Shown in pieces: positions 17,993 through 27,111 of a stretch of DNA of 42,312 nucleotides. The position numbers were made by a program, and so were the translations under genes. Position 1 is the stretch's first letter. Each line of letters starts with the position of its first letter. Below the pieces are notes generated by a model. It worked only from the letters and a program-made list of their open reading frames with translations. It was not told the DNA's origin and did no database searches. The stretch covers positions 1 through 42,312 of the forward strand of contig JAIYDP010000425.1 in assembly GCA_027487435.1 (NCBI GenBank). The letters run 5' to 3'. The DNA comes from Verrucomicrobiaceae bacterium (lineage in GTDB: Bacteria; Verrucomicrobiota; Verrucomicrobiia; Verrucomicrobiales; Akkermansiaceae).

Positions 17993-20584
17993 TCAGTTTC
18001 TAGGTTTAGGAGGGGGAGGGGTGAAAGTTTTAGGGTCATCTGGCCAGTCGTGTTTGGGGTAGCGGCCAGCGAGGTCCTTTTTCATTTGTTTGTAGCCGGA
18101 TGCCCAGAAGCTTGCGAGGTCTTTGGTCATTTGCCAGGGGCGTTGATTGGGGGCGCAGATATGCACCAAGAGAGGCTGGCGACCGGAGCAGATGGTAGGC
18201 GTAGTCCAGGTGCCGATGAGATGCTGGACGCGGACAGCGATGAAAGGGTCGCCCTCGGCGGGGTAGCTGATTTTCGCGCGGCGTCCGTAGGCGAGATCGC
18301 ACCATTCGGGGGTATAGTTATCAAGCCATTGATGCTGTTGCCAGTTAAGCCAGTCGCGTAGAACGGGCCAGACGGGTGCATCCTTGAGGTCTTTGTAAGC
18401 GAGGCTGCCGTGGCAGATTTGAGCGATAGCAGCGACGCGGTCTTCGTGGTTCCATGAGGGCAAGCCGAGTTCAGGCATGAGGCTGGCGAGCAGGTTGAGG
18501 CGAGCTGTCCATTGATCCACGGCAACATCCCAGTTTTTTAGGAGGAGTTCGCCAGCGAGGACTCGTTCTGCGAGCATTTCGGCGGCGAGGGAAAGGTTGA
18601 CTCCCTGATCGGATTCGAAGCTTTCTAAGGTGAGATCGCGGAAGCGTGTTTCTTTCCGGGCGACGACGCGGCGGCGGGTTTCATCATAGGCGACGCCATC
18701 ACTACGATGGATGTCATGGGGGAAGAGTTCTTCGAGCCAGGGGATCTCGATTGCGGTCGCGCGGCGTAGGTGGACGGTGACTTCGCGTCCTTCAATTTCG
18801 GTCATTTCCGTGGCGATGAAAGCGGCGGCGTGTTTAGCGATGGACTCTTCATCGAGCTTGCCTTTACGTCCACCGATGACTCGGCATGCCATCGTGGAGG
18901 AACTGAGGCGCATGCCGAGTTGATCGCTGAAGGCAGTGAGCATGGCATGGCCAATGGCGGCGGCGTGGGTTGGGAAATCGATGGCTTCGATGGGCCAAGC
19001 GCGCTTGCGAGCGAGGGCGAGCAGTCGGTCGAAACCTTGTTCGAGTTCCCTTGCAGCGCGGGCGGATATGCCAGCTGAGCCGCAAGCTTTCGGATCAAAG
19101 CGGAGATTTTTTGCGGATTGTAAGGCGTGGTATTCGGCCGCAAAGTCGGTGCCGCTGCCGGGGTGGTGGAAGTCCTTGCGTGAAACATTTCCGCGTCCAG
19201 TAAAAATCGGCTCGCCTTGCACGGCGGCGGCGATGAAGCAGGATTCGCTGACGCAGCCTTGCTCGAGGCCGGCGAGGAGCAGTCGTGCGAAGCGCGGCGG
19301 CACGGGCAGCGCGGCCATGGCGAGGCCGTGTGGGGTGAGCTTTTGCTGCGTATCGATGGCATCAAGTTGCTGGAGTAGTGCCATGGCGCGTTCTGCGGAT
19401 GCAGTGTGGGGAGCATCGAGCCAGCGAAATGTTTCGAGCTGATCAATCCCTACGGCTTTGAGGAGGAGCAGGGTTTCTGCGAGATCGATGCGATGGACTT
19501 CTGGTGCATCAAAGGCAGGTCGGTGGGCGTGCGAGGATTCGCTCCAGAGGCGGAAGCAGACGCCAGGTGCAGTGCGTCCAGCTCGTCCGGCGCGCTGCTC
19601 TGCAGAGGCGCGGGAGATTTTATGGATGTGCAGGGTATCGATGCCGCGACGTGGATCAAAGGAGGCGATTCGGGCGAGGCCAGAGTCAATGACGGTGCGC
19701 ACACCATCGATGGTCAGGGAGGTTTCAGCAACATTGGTGGAGACGATGATTTTTTGTTGTGAGGATGGTGCGATGGCTTGTTCTTGGGCGTGGGGGGTGA
19801 GGCCGCTGTAGAGGGGGAAAATTTGCCATGCGCGGGTAAATGCGGCGTTTTCTAACAACTCGCAGGTTTTACGGATTTCGTAAGTGCCAGGCAGGAAGAT
19901 GAGGATGTGTCCGCAATCCGGAGAGCCGATAGCTTCCTTGACGACATCGGCGATGCGCTCCCAGATTGGCACCTCGCGAGGGGGGAGTCCGCTGCGTTGG
20001 ATGACGGGTGCTTGAGCTGGGCGGTAATGAGTTTTTACAGGAAAGGTTCGTCCGCTAGTTTCTAACGAAATGGTGCGCGGCCCCATGAAATCGGCAAGTC
20101 CTGCCGTTTCAAGAGTTGCGCTCATGACGACGACGCGCAAATCGGGGCGGGAGGATTCCTGCAATGCTAGGCAGCGTGAGAGCGCGACATCGACAGCGAG
20201 TCGGCGTTCGTGAAATTCATCGAAGATGACAGTGCCAACGTTCCTGAGCTGCGGATCGTCTTGCAACCAGCGGCTAAAGATTCCGTCGGTCATGTAGAGG
20301 ATGCGTGTGGCGGGGCTGTAGCGGCTATCGAAGCGTATCGAAAAACCTGTGTCATGGCCGAGTTCGCTACCTCGTTGTTTGGCGACCCATGAGGCGAGGA
20401 GCCGAGCGGCCATGCGGCGAGGTTCGATGACTACAGTGAGCGGGCCATCGTTACCACGCGGCGTGAGGAACGAGGGGACGTTTGTGGATTTTCCCGAGCC
20501 AGTAGGTGCCTTGAGCAAGATCCGACAGCCCGGGGAAGCTGCGGCAAGGAGTTCGTCGTGAATTCCGTCAATCGGGAGGGACAT
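17993..20584 (-). CDS. hrpB: ATP-dependent helicase HrpB
   Basis: This is an 863-residue DEAH-box helicase. Motif I is APTGSGKST (26-34), motif II DEFHER (about 121-126) and motif III SATLET. The second RecA domain shows PLYSGLTPHAQEQAI, STNVAETSLTIDGVRTVIDS and QRAGRAGRTAPG. The HA2 region and a C-terminal HrpB-specific domain (about 700-850, with LNWQQHQWLDNYTPEWCDLA) follow. The length and domain order fit HrpB, not the longer HrpA. The role is presumed RNA or nucleic-acid unwinding in the cytosol; it is often non-essential. The ATG is 2 bases after the engB stop, so it is the downstream gene of an engB-hrpB operon. Confidence 0.95.
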   Translation of the reverse strand: MSLPIDGIHDELLAAASPGCRILLKAPTGSGKSTNVPSFLTPRGNDGPLTVVIEPRRMAARLLASWVAKQRGSELGHDTGFSIRFDSRYSPATRILYMTDGIFSRWLQDDPQLRNVGTVIFDEFHERRLAVDVALSRCLALQESSRPDLRVVVMSATLETAGLADFMGPRTISLETSGRTFPVKTHYRPAQAPVIQRSGLPPREVPIWERIADVVKEAIGSPDCGHILIFLPGTYEIRKTCELLENAAFTRAWQIFPLYSGLTPHAQEQAIAPSSQQKIIVSTNVAETSLTIDGVRTVIDSGLARIASFDPRRGIDTLHIHKISRASAEQRAGRAGRTAPGVCFRLWSESSHAHRPAFDAPEVHRIDLAETLLLLKAVGIDQLETFRWLDAPHTASAERAMALLQQLDAIDTQQKLTPHGLAMAALPVPPRFARLLLAGLEQGCVSESCFIAAAVQGEPIFTGRGNVSRKDFHHPGSGTDFAAEYHALQSAKNLRFDPKACGSAGISARAARELEQGFDRLLALARKRAWPIEAIDFPTHAAAIGHAMLTAFSDQLGMRLSSSTMACRVIGGRKGKLDEESIAKHAAAFIATEMTEIEGREVTVHLRRATAIEIPWLEELFPHDIHRSDGVAYDETRRRVVARKETRFRDLTLESFESDQGVNLSLAAEMLAERVLAGELLLKNWDVAVDQWTARLNLLASLMPELGLPSWNHEDRVAAIAQICHGSLAYKDLKDAPVWPVLRDWLNWQQHQWLDNYTPEWCDLAYGRRAKISYPAEGDPFIAVRVQHLIGTWTTPTICSGRQPLLVHICAPNQRPWQMTKDLASFWASGYKQMKKDLAGRYPKHDWPDDPKTFTPPPPKPRN

Positions 20585-20586
20585 AA

Positions 20587-21174
20587 CTAACAGTATCCGC
20601 GCATGAAATCGATGAGCTTGCCACCTCCAAAGCCGTCTTTGGCAGAGACGAGAAAGGTGTTTGGTTTGCCGTTACTGAATAACTTCATGGCTTGCTCAAA
20701 GGCCTGGATATGGAACTGGATTTTCTCTTTTTTTCCTTTATCGGATTTATTATAGATCAGCGAAAAGGAGATCCGAGATTGGACCAGCCACTCGACGAAA
20801 GTGAGGTCGATCTTTTGCGGTGGGATGCTGGCATCGATGATAACCATGACGCAGGTGAGGCTATCGCGTCCGGCGATGTATTGCTCGATGCGGTCGTGAA
20901 AGCCGTCGCGTTGTTCTTTTTGCACACGCGCAAAGCCATATCCCGGTAGGTCAACGATATGCCATTTTTTGTTGATGAGAAAGAAATTGATGAGTCTCGT
21001 ATGGCCGGGAGTAGCACTAACTTTGGCGAGGCCTTTTTGGCCAGTGAGCATGTTGATGAGCGAAGACTTTCCGACGTTGGAGCGGCCGATGAAGGCGAAT
21101 TCCGGCAGGGTGGAATAGGGACAGTTTTCTAAGTCTTGAGCACTGGTTAGGAATTCGGCGTGTTGGATTTTCAT
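20587..21174 (-). CDS. engB: Ribosome-biogenesis GTP-binding protein EngB/YsxC
   Basis: From the ATG at 21174 (MKIQHAEFLTSAQDLENC) the protein has 195 residues, the normal family length. The frame extends 30 codons further upstream, but that part lacks family similarity and would overlap the L,D-transpeptidase gene, so the later start is preferred. GTPase motifs: G1 GRSNVGKSS, G2 TPGHTR, G3 DLPGYG, G4 NKSD, G5 SAK. EngB assists assembly of the large ribosomal subunit and is usually essential. hrpB follows directly. No strong Shine-Dalgarno sequence is seen. Confidence 0.95.
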   Translation of the reverse strand: MKIQHAEFLTSAQDLENCPYSTLPEFAFIGRSNVGKSSLINMLTGQKGLAKVSATPGHTRLINFFLINKKWHIVDLPGYGFARVQKEQRDGFHDRIEQYIAGRDSLTCVMVIIDASIPPQKIDLTFVEWLVQSRISFSLIYNKSDKGKKEKIQFHIQAFEQAMKLFSNGKPNTFLVSAKDGFGGGKLIDFMRGYC

Positions 21175-21256
21175 GAGAGAAGAAAGAATAAGTCCACTAG
21201 AGAAAAGGCATACGAGCCTGACTAGCGGAGGACGATGGAAGCCATGAGATGGGCGC

Positions 21257-21913
21257 TTACTCAAACGAAGGTGTCAGATGTCGGCTGAAGTAGCCATCAC
21301 CAATGTACATCGAAGCGGGATAATCGGGTAGCGGCCCTGCGTCAGGAGCGACTGGGATTCCTTTGCCAATTGTTGCATCTTCCGGTTGACTGTGGGCAAT
21401 GTTCACCTTCGTGCCTACGTGAACGAGTCGGAAAAATTTGGGTGCGATGTTTTCGTGGAGTCGGATGCAGCCATGGCTTGCGGGGCGATGTTTGACCCAG
21501 CCAGTATGAATGCCATAGTTCGGTTTGAATTCACACCAATAGGGCATGGGGGTTCCGATGAAAGACCATCCTGGTGGCTTATGCGAGATTTTGGTCTGGC
21601 GGGCATTGCTGCCGCTGTGTGCCCAACCGTGTGAGTTGGCACGCTTGCGAGCTGTTTTGTTCAATATGGTAAAAGTGCCATGGGGTGTTGAGCCACCAGC
21701 GCCGACATTGCATGGGGTGATAAGCAAGGGTTTGCCGTGTTCTAAGACATAGATCATTTGCTTGCTAGTGGAGATTTTCACAGAAACCGCGGCGGGATTG
21801 GAAGGTAAACTGGCGGGTCGGTTGTACTTTTGGTATTTCGCGACGCTATTTGTCTGGCAGGAAGGAAGCGCGAAAAGGGCAATGCTGGTGAGTAAGAGTA
21901 AGGTTGATTTCAT
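21257..21913 (-). CDS. L,D-transpeptidase (YkuD) lipoprotein 1
   Basis: The protein has 218 residues and a lipoprotein signal (SIALFALPSC). A YkuD catalytic domain (PF03734) spans about 44-175, with the start pattern VSVKISTSKQMIYVLEHGKP and the active-site motif YGIHTG...RPASHGCIRL (catalytic Cys with its His and Arg). It makes or edits 3-3 peptidoglycan crosslinks, or attaches proteins to peptidoglycan, in the periplasm. A C-terminal tail of about 40 residues follows. A second YkuD lipoprotein is encoded at 33270-33893. It lies 17 bases after the stop of the BamE-like lipoprotein gene and upstream of engB-hrpB, so the minus-strand genes from 22407 to 17993 may form one transcription unit. 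Confidence 0.92.
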   Translation of the reverse strand: MKSTLLLLTSIALFALPSCQTNSVAKYQKYNRPASLPSNPAAVSVKISTSKQMIYVLEHGKPLLITPCNVGAGGSTPHGTFTILNKTARKRANSHGWAHSGSNARQTKISHKPPGWSFIGTPMPYWCEFKPNYGIHTGWVKHRPASHGCIRLHENIAPKFFRLVHVGTKVNIAHSQPEDATIGKGIPVAPDAGPLPDYPASMYIGDGYFSRHLTPSFE

Positions 21914-21930
21914 TGATTATATTGTTAGGA

Positions 21931-22407
21931 TTAAGGGCGAAGTTTGAGGCGTTCCCATGAGTCCACTTTGTTATTTTTGAATATAACAAACGCTTTTTGG
22001 TAAGGAATTTGAGAGATTTGCTGTCCGAAACCGAAATTCTGGAATTGGCCGGGACCGTAGCACCAAGGGGTGCCCCATGGCCCGCCCCATGCATTGCCAT
22101 AGCCAAGTGCGAAGTTGTCTTGATACACATTTCTTCTGCCAAGGTAGCTCCAGCGTTCCATGAGGTTACCATTTTCTGTGCCTTCGAATGTTTGCGAGGG
22201 ATTCCCCCATGCGAGGCTAACAGCTTCACGCGTCATACCACGTGCTAATTCACCACGCTCGATCAAGCGTTGATGATCCTTTGGCTGAGCCATGTAAAGG
22301 GAGGAATTTCGAGTAATTCGTTCCATGGGAGTTGGAGGTGCGCACTGCTGAAGAGCCAAGGCAAAACCAAGCCAAAACAGCAGGTGAGTGAATGATTTCC
22401 ATTTCAT
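21931..22407 (-). CDS. Small lipoprotein with SmpA/BamE-like motif
   Basis: The ATG at 22407 (MKWKSFTHLLFWLGF) gives 158 residues with a lipobox ALQQC. The longer frame upstream is rejected because it would run through the divergent promoter and into the pterin dehydratase gene. The segment ELARGMTREAVSLAWGNPSQ followed by MERWSYLG resembles the 'GMT..EV...G.P...W.Y' pattern of BamE/SmpA-fold lipoproteins. The region after that (FALGYGNAWGGPWGTPWCYG) is rich in Gly/Trp/Pro. The end, KAFVIFKNNKVDSWERL, also fits the fold. A function in outer-membrane assembly is possible but not shown. Confidence 0.75.
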   Translation of the reverse strand: MKWKSFTHLLFWLGFALALQQCAPPTPMERITRNSSLYMAQPKDHQRLIERGELARGMTREAVSLAWGNPSQTFEGTENGNLMERWSYLGRRNVYQDNFALGYGNAWGGPWGTPWCYGPGQFQNFGFGQQISQIPYQKAFVIFKNNKVDSWERLKLRP

Positions 22408-22543
22408 GGGGACACTATAGCCATTCGTGTAAGAAATCGCAATGATCAACAGATGAAAAATTTTTTGATAAAAATGGCTATTCCCGCTTGCCATAATCGA
22501 TGAAATGGACTCAACCTCGCCTTGCCACCCATTTTCATTTGCT

Positions 22544-22828
22544 ATGTCAGACTTGTTAGAAAAAGACGAATTAAAAACAGCCCTTAAAAAATGCCCCGAG
22601 TGGGAAATCGAAAAGAACACGATCACTCGCGTTGTAGAGTTTGAGGAATTCAACGATGCTATCGACTTCGTGAACGGAGTTGCGGAGATCGTAGAAGAAG
22701 CTCAACATCATCCCGATATCAACATTCGCCACACTCGTGTCATCTTACGCCTGACAACCCACGATGCTGGAGGCGTAACAGATGCTGACATCGAGCTTGC
22801 TCAGCGGATCGACAATTTAATCGATTGA
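22544..22828 (+). CDS. Pterin-4a-carbinolamine dehydratase
   Basis: The protein has 94 residues from the ATG at 22544 (MSDLLEKDELKTALKKCPEW), the usual size for the PCD/DCoH family (PF01329). The active-site block EEAQHHPDINI is present, followed by VILRLTTHDAGGVTDADIEL, which holds the downstream His and the conserved 'T.D..LA..ID' end. The enzyme dehydrates 4a-hydroxytetrahydropterins; in bacteria without phenylalanine hydroxylase it may act in molybdopterin or folate metabolism. It is divergent from the BamE-like lipoprotein gene and has a short A/T-rich promoter region. Confidence 0.93.
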   Translation: MSDLLEKDELKTALKKCPEWEIEKNTITRVVEFEEFNDAIDFVNGVAEIVEEAQHHPDINIRHTRVILRLTTHDAGGVTDADIELAQRIDNLID

Positions 22829-22897
22829 TCAAGTAACGCATCTCTGGTGAGAATGAATTGTAGAAATAGGCAAAATCACTTGCCGACAAATCTGCCA

Positions 22898-24382
22898 TCA
22901 CTCATCCGTTTGATGATCATAGGCGACCCTGAAGCCGATTTCATCGCTGCGTGTGTTGCGGTCATCCAAATAAGTGCATTGCAAAGCACCTCCTTTTGGC
23001 GAGAAACTACTAGCGCCGCATAGAACCCATTGTGGTGCGGCAAGAGGGTTTGCGGGGTTTGGCACGGGGCGCCTCGTCCACTCCTTGACCCCTCCTGCCA
23101 TACCTGTAAATCCTGCCGGAGTTACATCCTCTGCGGTAACGTCAGTCCAAGTCAAAACCTTCAGTGCTAGGGGATCGGTGCCCCCGAGACGTAGCGCTGC
23201 ACCCCATTCTTCTTGAGTAGGGAGTCGCCCACGCTTCCATTCGCAATAGGAGTAAGCATCCCACCAATCGATGTTAAATACCGGAGATTGGAATGAAAGC
23301 TGTCGATTTTTCCAGACTGCTTTTTTGGTTGCTGCGGCGAGAATGTTGTCCCAATCCTCAGGGATGTAATTGTTTTTTGTTACGGGCTGATTTTCATGGG
23401 CGAAAACCTTCCGCTGCTGTGAGGTGAGTTGCTCCAAGGATTCAAGAAAGTCATTGTATTCGAGAATCGTTACTTCGTGAGCACTCAACCAAAATTGTCG
23501 CATTTGCAGTTCCTTGCCGTCATTTCCTTTGTAGGTCGTGGAAGGGATCTCGATCGGGAGAGATGCTTTTTTTGCTTCGATGACTTCAGGTTTCTTCTCC
23601 TGCATCAGGACTATAGCGACGATGGCTGCGACGGCGACTCCACCTGCGATGATCCAAGGGACTAACGACGGTGGCTTGGTAGGTTGTTTTTTGGTCGATA
23701 CAATCGGATTGGCAGAGGCTGCTACGGCACTGGCGAGTTGTTGTTCAATCTGATCTGCGTAATGACGAACATCCTTCCATGAAACAATCTGCTCGCTGTT
23801 TCCACCAGTCATCCAGTTGAGCAAGGTGCTCACCCGGCTTGCGCCAGACGCTCCTAGCTGAATCAAAGGAGGCAGCATTTGACCCAGAGTGCGCAGATCT
23901 TCTGTCGAGGTTGACTGACCACGTGCTCCAGAAGTGGCTAAATTCGAAAGACGCATCACATTTTGTTCATCGAGAAAAATGTCGCGAAGAGCGATGGGAG
24001 TCGTGGCGGTTGCGCGATTTTCAATATGAAGTTGCACCTCCGCGATGCGCTTCAGAAGATGAGCGACTTTTGCCGGCGGCATTGTGTCACCGCTTGCGAT
24101 GATTTGTTCCAGAGTGCGGCCTGCTAGCCATTCGTAGGCATAAAAGCAGTGAGTATCATCATTGACAGCCTCAATGACCGATGCAACCAATGGGTGATCC
24201 ATCGTAGCTTTTGCACGAATCATCGCAAAAAAACCATCACGCATCTGCGTTGAATCGTCGATGAGTTGCTCGATAATGACTTTGCGACGCACGGAAATTT
24301 GTTCTGCCAGCCAGACCTTGACGACAGAAGTTTCGCCTAGAAGCTTGGTTAATTCATAATCTGGTGGAGAAAATAGTGACAT
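22898..24382 (-). CDS. Pseudokinase-TM-FGE-like fusion protein
   Basis: The protein has 494 residues. Residues about 9-215 follow the layout of a Hanks-type Ser/Thr kinase (YELTKLLGE, a lysine in RRKVIIEQL, hinge YAYEWLAGRTLEQII). The catalytic loop reads IALRDIFLDEQNVMRLSNLA: the HRD Asp, the loop Asn and the DFG Asp are all lost. One membrane helix lies at 240-260. Residues about 278-490 are an FGE/sulfatase-modifying domain (PF03781), with QFWLSAHEVTILEYNDFL, WWDAYSYCEWKRGRLPT and DEIGFRVA. The paired active-site cysteines of true formylglycine enzymes are not visible. It probably has a binding or scaffold role. The same domain order is known from chlamydial Pkn1-type proteins. It is a single gene. 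Confidence 0.82.
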   Translation of the reverse strand: MSLFSPPDYELTKLLGETSVVKVWLAEQISVRRKVIIEQLIDDSTQMRDGFFAMIRAKATMDHPLVASVIEAVNDDTHCFYAYEWLAGRTLEQIIASGDTMPPAKVAHLLKRIAEVQLHIENRATATTPIALRDIFLDEQNVMRLSNLATSGARGQSTSTEDLRTLGQMLPPLIQLGASGASRVSTLLNWMTGGNSEQIVSWKDVRHYADQIEQQLASAVAASANPIVSTKKQPTKPPSLVPWIIAGGVAVAAIVAIVLMQEKKPEVIEAKKASLPIEIPSTTYKGNDGKELQMRQFWLSAHEVTILEYNDFLESLEQLTSQQRKVFAHENQPVTKNNYIPEDWDNILAAATKKAVWKNRQLSFQSPVFNIDWWDAYSYCEWKRGRLPTQEEWGAALRLGGTDPLALKVLTWTDVTAEDVTPAGFTGMAGGVKEWTRRPVPNPANPLAAPQWVLCGASSFSPKGGALQCTYLDDRNTRSDEIGFRVAYDHQTDE

Positions 24383-24519
24383 CGTTTGTTATGGGAATCT
24401 GAATCAATCTGCGGAATACCGCAAGAAACTATTTCGCCATGAAGCAATTAACCCGAGATGCGAATGGCGACGTTCAACTTCCGATTTTGGGATTTAGGAA
24501 AGGAATTGCCTTACAAATC

Positions 24520-25557
24520 TCATCTTGCAGAAAGAGCTGAGTCCCACGGTAGGTTTTTGGCACGTAGCACATCGCGACTGAATGCGATACGTTCCGCTGC
24601 GGATTCGCCAAAATGGGATTTATGTCGTTCGAGAACAGGTTCGAGACGATTGCGTAAACCAACCCCATTGGCCATTTGTATGGCCAATCCTGGTCGAGCG
24701 TTGACTTCGATCATCAACGGTCCAATCGTTTCGTCGATCATGAGATCAACGCCCAAGTAGCCAAGCCCCGTCATTTCATGACAAGTTACGGCAATTTCGA
24801 GAATTTTATCCCACTCAGGCATCTGCACGCCGATGAGTGGTGTTTTCAGATCAGGATGCTTGAAGACTGGATTGCCGTGGTGTACCGCACGCACTGACCG
24901 GCCTGTAGCAAGATCGATTCCAATGCCAATGGCTCCTTGATGAAGATTGGCTCGACCGTCCGACTCTTTGGTTGCAGCGCGTAACATGGCCATCACGGGG
25001 TATCCATGCAACATGACGATACGTATGTCTGGTGCCCCTTGAAAACTGATTTCTGTTAGAACCTTGGCAGGTGTCACGCGGTATTCAATCAAGGCGCAAT
25101 CGCGATTGCCCCCTAAGCTGTAGAGCCCAGCGAGAATGTTTTCTGCATGATGACTAAGCTCTGCTTCCGTGAGCTTCGAGCCGCTGGGTTTGACGTAGGA
25201 ATTGCCATCGCGATGATCGATGACAAGAACGCCTTTGCCCCCACTACCGCGTGCTGGCTTCATGACGAATGAATCATACTGGGCCAGTATTTTTGCCATG
25301 GATGACACATCAGCCGGTGACTGTATGACCAAATATGTTAAGGGGACTTCTAGGCCTCGCTCCTCAGCAAGAGCTTTCGTGCGCAATTTGTTATCGACGT
25401 TTTGATAGAGCTTGCGCGGATTGTTTGGTAGTAAAAATCGCGCATTTCTCATATTGATGCCCACGACTCCCATCGCGCGCAATTCCTTAGGTGTACGAAA
25501 CCAGCGATGCCACCAGCGATGAGCTGTTTTCGAACTTTTTGCCTCGCTCATGGTCAT
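24520..25557 (-). CDS. RimK-related alpha-L-glutamate ligase-like ATP-grasp protein
   Basis: The protein has 345 residues. The N-terminus (about 27-55) has GVVGINMRNARFLLPNNPRK, then an ATP-grasp fold: KPARGSGGKGVLVI for ATP binding, an EY/DIRIVML segment, and the metal site GYLGVDLMID...GPLMIEVNARPGL. This matches the RimK-related ligase family that travels with a membrane 'inactive transglutaminase' and a 'zinc protease'. The start overlaps the stop of the 7TM gene by 4 bases (ATGA type), so translation is coupled. The natural substrate is unknown; by analogy with RimK it may add glutamate or another amino acid to a protein or peptide. Confidence 0.9.
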   Translation of the reverse strand: MTMSEAKSSKTAHRWWHRWFRTPKELRAMGVVGINMRNARFLLPNNPRKLYQNVDNKLRTKALAEERGLEVPLTYLVIQSPADVSSMAKILAQYDSFVMKPARGSGGKGVLVIDHRDGNSYVKPSGSKLTEAELSHHAENILAGLYSLGGNRDCALIEYRVTPAKVLTEISFQGAPDIRIVMLHGYPVMAMLRAATKESDGRANLHQGAIGIGIDLATGRSVRAVHHGNPVFKHPDLKTPLIGVQMPEWDKILEIAVTCHEMTGLGYLGVDLMIDETIGPLMIEVNARPGLAIQMANGVGLRNRLEPVLERHKSHFGESAAERIAFSRDVLRAKNLPWDSALSAR

Positions 25558-27104
25558 GCCTCAGTAAAATTGCGGAAGCGATGCAGTTCGCTTAGGCGGT
25601 AGCCTGTGTAGCGTCCGATGAGGAGGATGGCGGCCAACAAGACCAGCAACAACTCCGGAAAATAATGCGCCCAGTATTGAATTTGCGGCACTTTCATAAA
25701 GAGATAGGCGATCACCGCTACTACCACGGAACCACCGACTTGGATGATGGCATTGCGTTTGCCTTCTTCTTCCCAAATCAAGGACATGCGCTCGATCGTC
25801 CATGCGATGATGATCATCGGAAACAAAGTAATTTGTAGGACGCCGTTAAAGCCAAGTTTCCAACTGATCAGGCTCATGAACACCATCAATAAAGTGACAA
25901 TTACCACACATGCTGCGACGCGTGGAACCACCAAAAGATTCATGCTAGAAAGTAAAAATCGGAAGAAAAGCCCTGCGGCGACGATTGTTACAAACATCGC
26001 AACACCCATGCCCAAAGGCATTTCGAGAAAGCCAAGCGCGAGCAGAACAGGCATGAAAGTCCCGAGAGTTGGAATCCCTACGATGTTCCGCAGTAAAACG
26101 ACGACGAATGCGCCCAAGGGAATCAGCAGCACAAAACGAAACACCTCTCTTTCTGACGCCGGAAGACTCAAAATCGTGGAAGTAAGAAAAGGTGATTTGC
26201 TCAGTTGGTTGAGCTTTTCTAACGAAATGACTTCTTTCAATACCGTAAAAACGACCCGGGAATTTTCACCACCAAAAACATCAAGTAGCGAGCTGCCGCC
26301 ACGATTCCAAACGAAAATGTTATCGCTGCGCAGCGTTGCATTAGGAGTCGCTGGATTTTTTACCCGCCACGTTGCGCCATCGAGATATTCGATCAGTGGG
26401 ATGGCCGATTGCGCGCCTGCGTCGGCATCGAGGACGATTCCATGAGCCAAGCGAGCAGGGATTCCTGCCATTTTGAGCAAATCGATTCCAATGACAATCA
26501 GTTGGTTTTCTTCGGTGACTTTTTCTTCTTTTTCGTAATGCCGACGAAGAAGCAAAATCTCTTGTGCCGTATCAGAAGAAGCAAGTCCCAAGAATAGATG
26601 GTTAAAAAACGTATTGGTGTCGCCAGAAACCGCTCGCGATTTTTGAATCAAGGCCAATGCAGCTTGCTCCACAGCACCAGTCAAGCCGGGGGATTCGGCA
26701 ACGGATGGTGTCCCTTGGACTTCGATGCCAGCACTGCCGGATTTTGGCTGATCGGGAAGACGAACGCGGTAGTACAGAGAATGAGCTGTTTTTGCTTTGG
26801 GTTGATGGAGCGACCAGACGGCTTTGGTGCCTAGAGAACTTTCAACTCTTGTAAATCCAAATCCACTCGATCCGACCTCATGCCCCATGGCTTCGGTGCT
26901 AAGTGATTGAGGTAAGGCGAGTTCAACAATCGCTGGCTTTCCCTCAGGGCTATAGAATGTCGCCTTCGCCTCGATCAACCAAGTGCTAGGCTTTTGATCC
27001 ATCCACAAGGGGATGCCAATTTTGTGATTCTTGTGCAAGGCAATGCCTATGCCGGTAAAGCAGAGAAGAAAGAGCGCAAGCGCGAAGCGGGTTTTGGAGG
27101 ACAT
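25554..27104 (-). CDS. Inactive-transglutaminase 7TM membrane protein
   Basis: The protein has 516 residues. It has an N-terminal membrane anchor (RFALALFLLCFTGIGIAL), then a large extracytoplasmic region of about 290 residues that includes a transglutaminase-like part without the catalytic Cys context (LLKMAGIPARLAHGIVLD). A C-terminal bundle of about seven helices runs from residue 325 to the end. This fits the paired Pfam families for inactive transglutaminases with a 7TM domain (PF14400/PF14402). It is the middle gene of the protease-7TM-ligase cassette, 7 bases after the protease gene and overlapping the ligase by 4 bases. A receptor or transporter that passes a peptide to the cytosolic ligase is a reasonable guess. 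Confidence 0.88.
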   Translation of the reverse strand: MSSKTRFALALFLLCFTGIGIALHKNHKIGIPLWMDQKPSTWLIEAKATFYSPEGKPAIVELALPQSLSTEAMGHEVGSSGFGFTRVESSLGTKAVWSLHQPKAKTAHSLYYRVRLPDQPKSGSAGIEVQGTPSVAESPGLTGAVEQAALALIQKSRAVSGDTNTFFNHLFLGLASSDTAQEILLLRRHYEKEEKVTEENQLIVIGIDLLKMAGIPARLAHGIVLDADAGAQSAIPLIEYLDGATWRVKNPATPNATLRSDNIFVWNRGGSSLLDVFGGENSRVVFTVLKEVISLEKLNQLSKSPFLTSTILSLPASEREVFRFVLLIPLGAFVVVLLRNIVGIPTLGTFMPVLLALGFLEMPLGMGVAMFVTIVAAGLFFRFLLSSMNLLVVPRVAACVVIVTLLMVFMSLISWKLGFNGVLQITLFPMIIIAWTIERMSLIWEEEGKRNAIIQVGGSVVVAVIAYLFMKVPQIQYWAHYFPELLLVLLAAILLIGRYTGYRLSELHRFRNFTEA

Positions 27105-27111
27105 GGGAAGG

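Noticed and set aside
20587-21264. 225-residue EngB with an early start
   Set aside because: The extra 30 residues have no family similarity and would overlap the upstream L,D-transpeptidase gene; the start at 21174 gives the normal length.
22898-24382. Reading the C-terminal domain as an active formylglycine-generating enzyme
   Set aside because: The paired active-site cysteines are not found in the expected position; the cysteines at about 455 and 469 do not fit the pattern.
24439-24540. 33-codon plus-strand frame starting MKQLTRDANGD
   Set aside because: It is short, overlaps the 3' end of the ligase gene on the other strand, and has no supporting signal.
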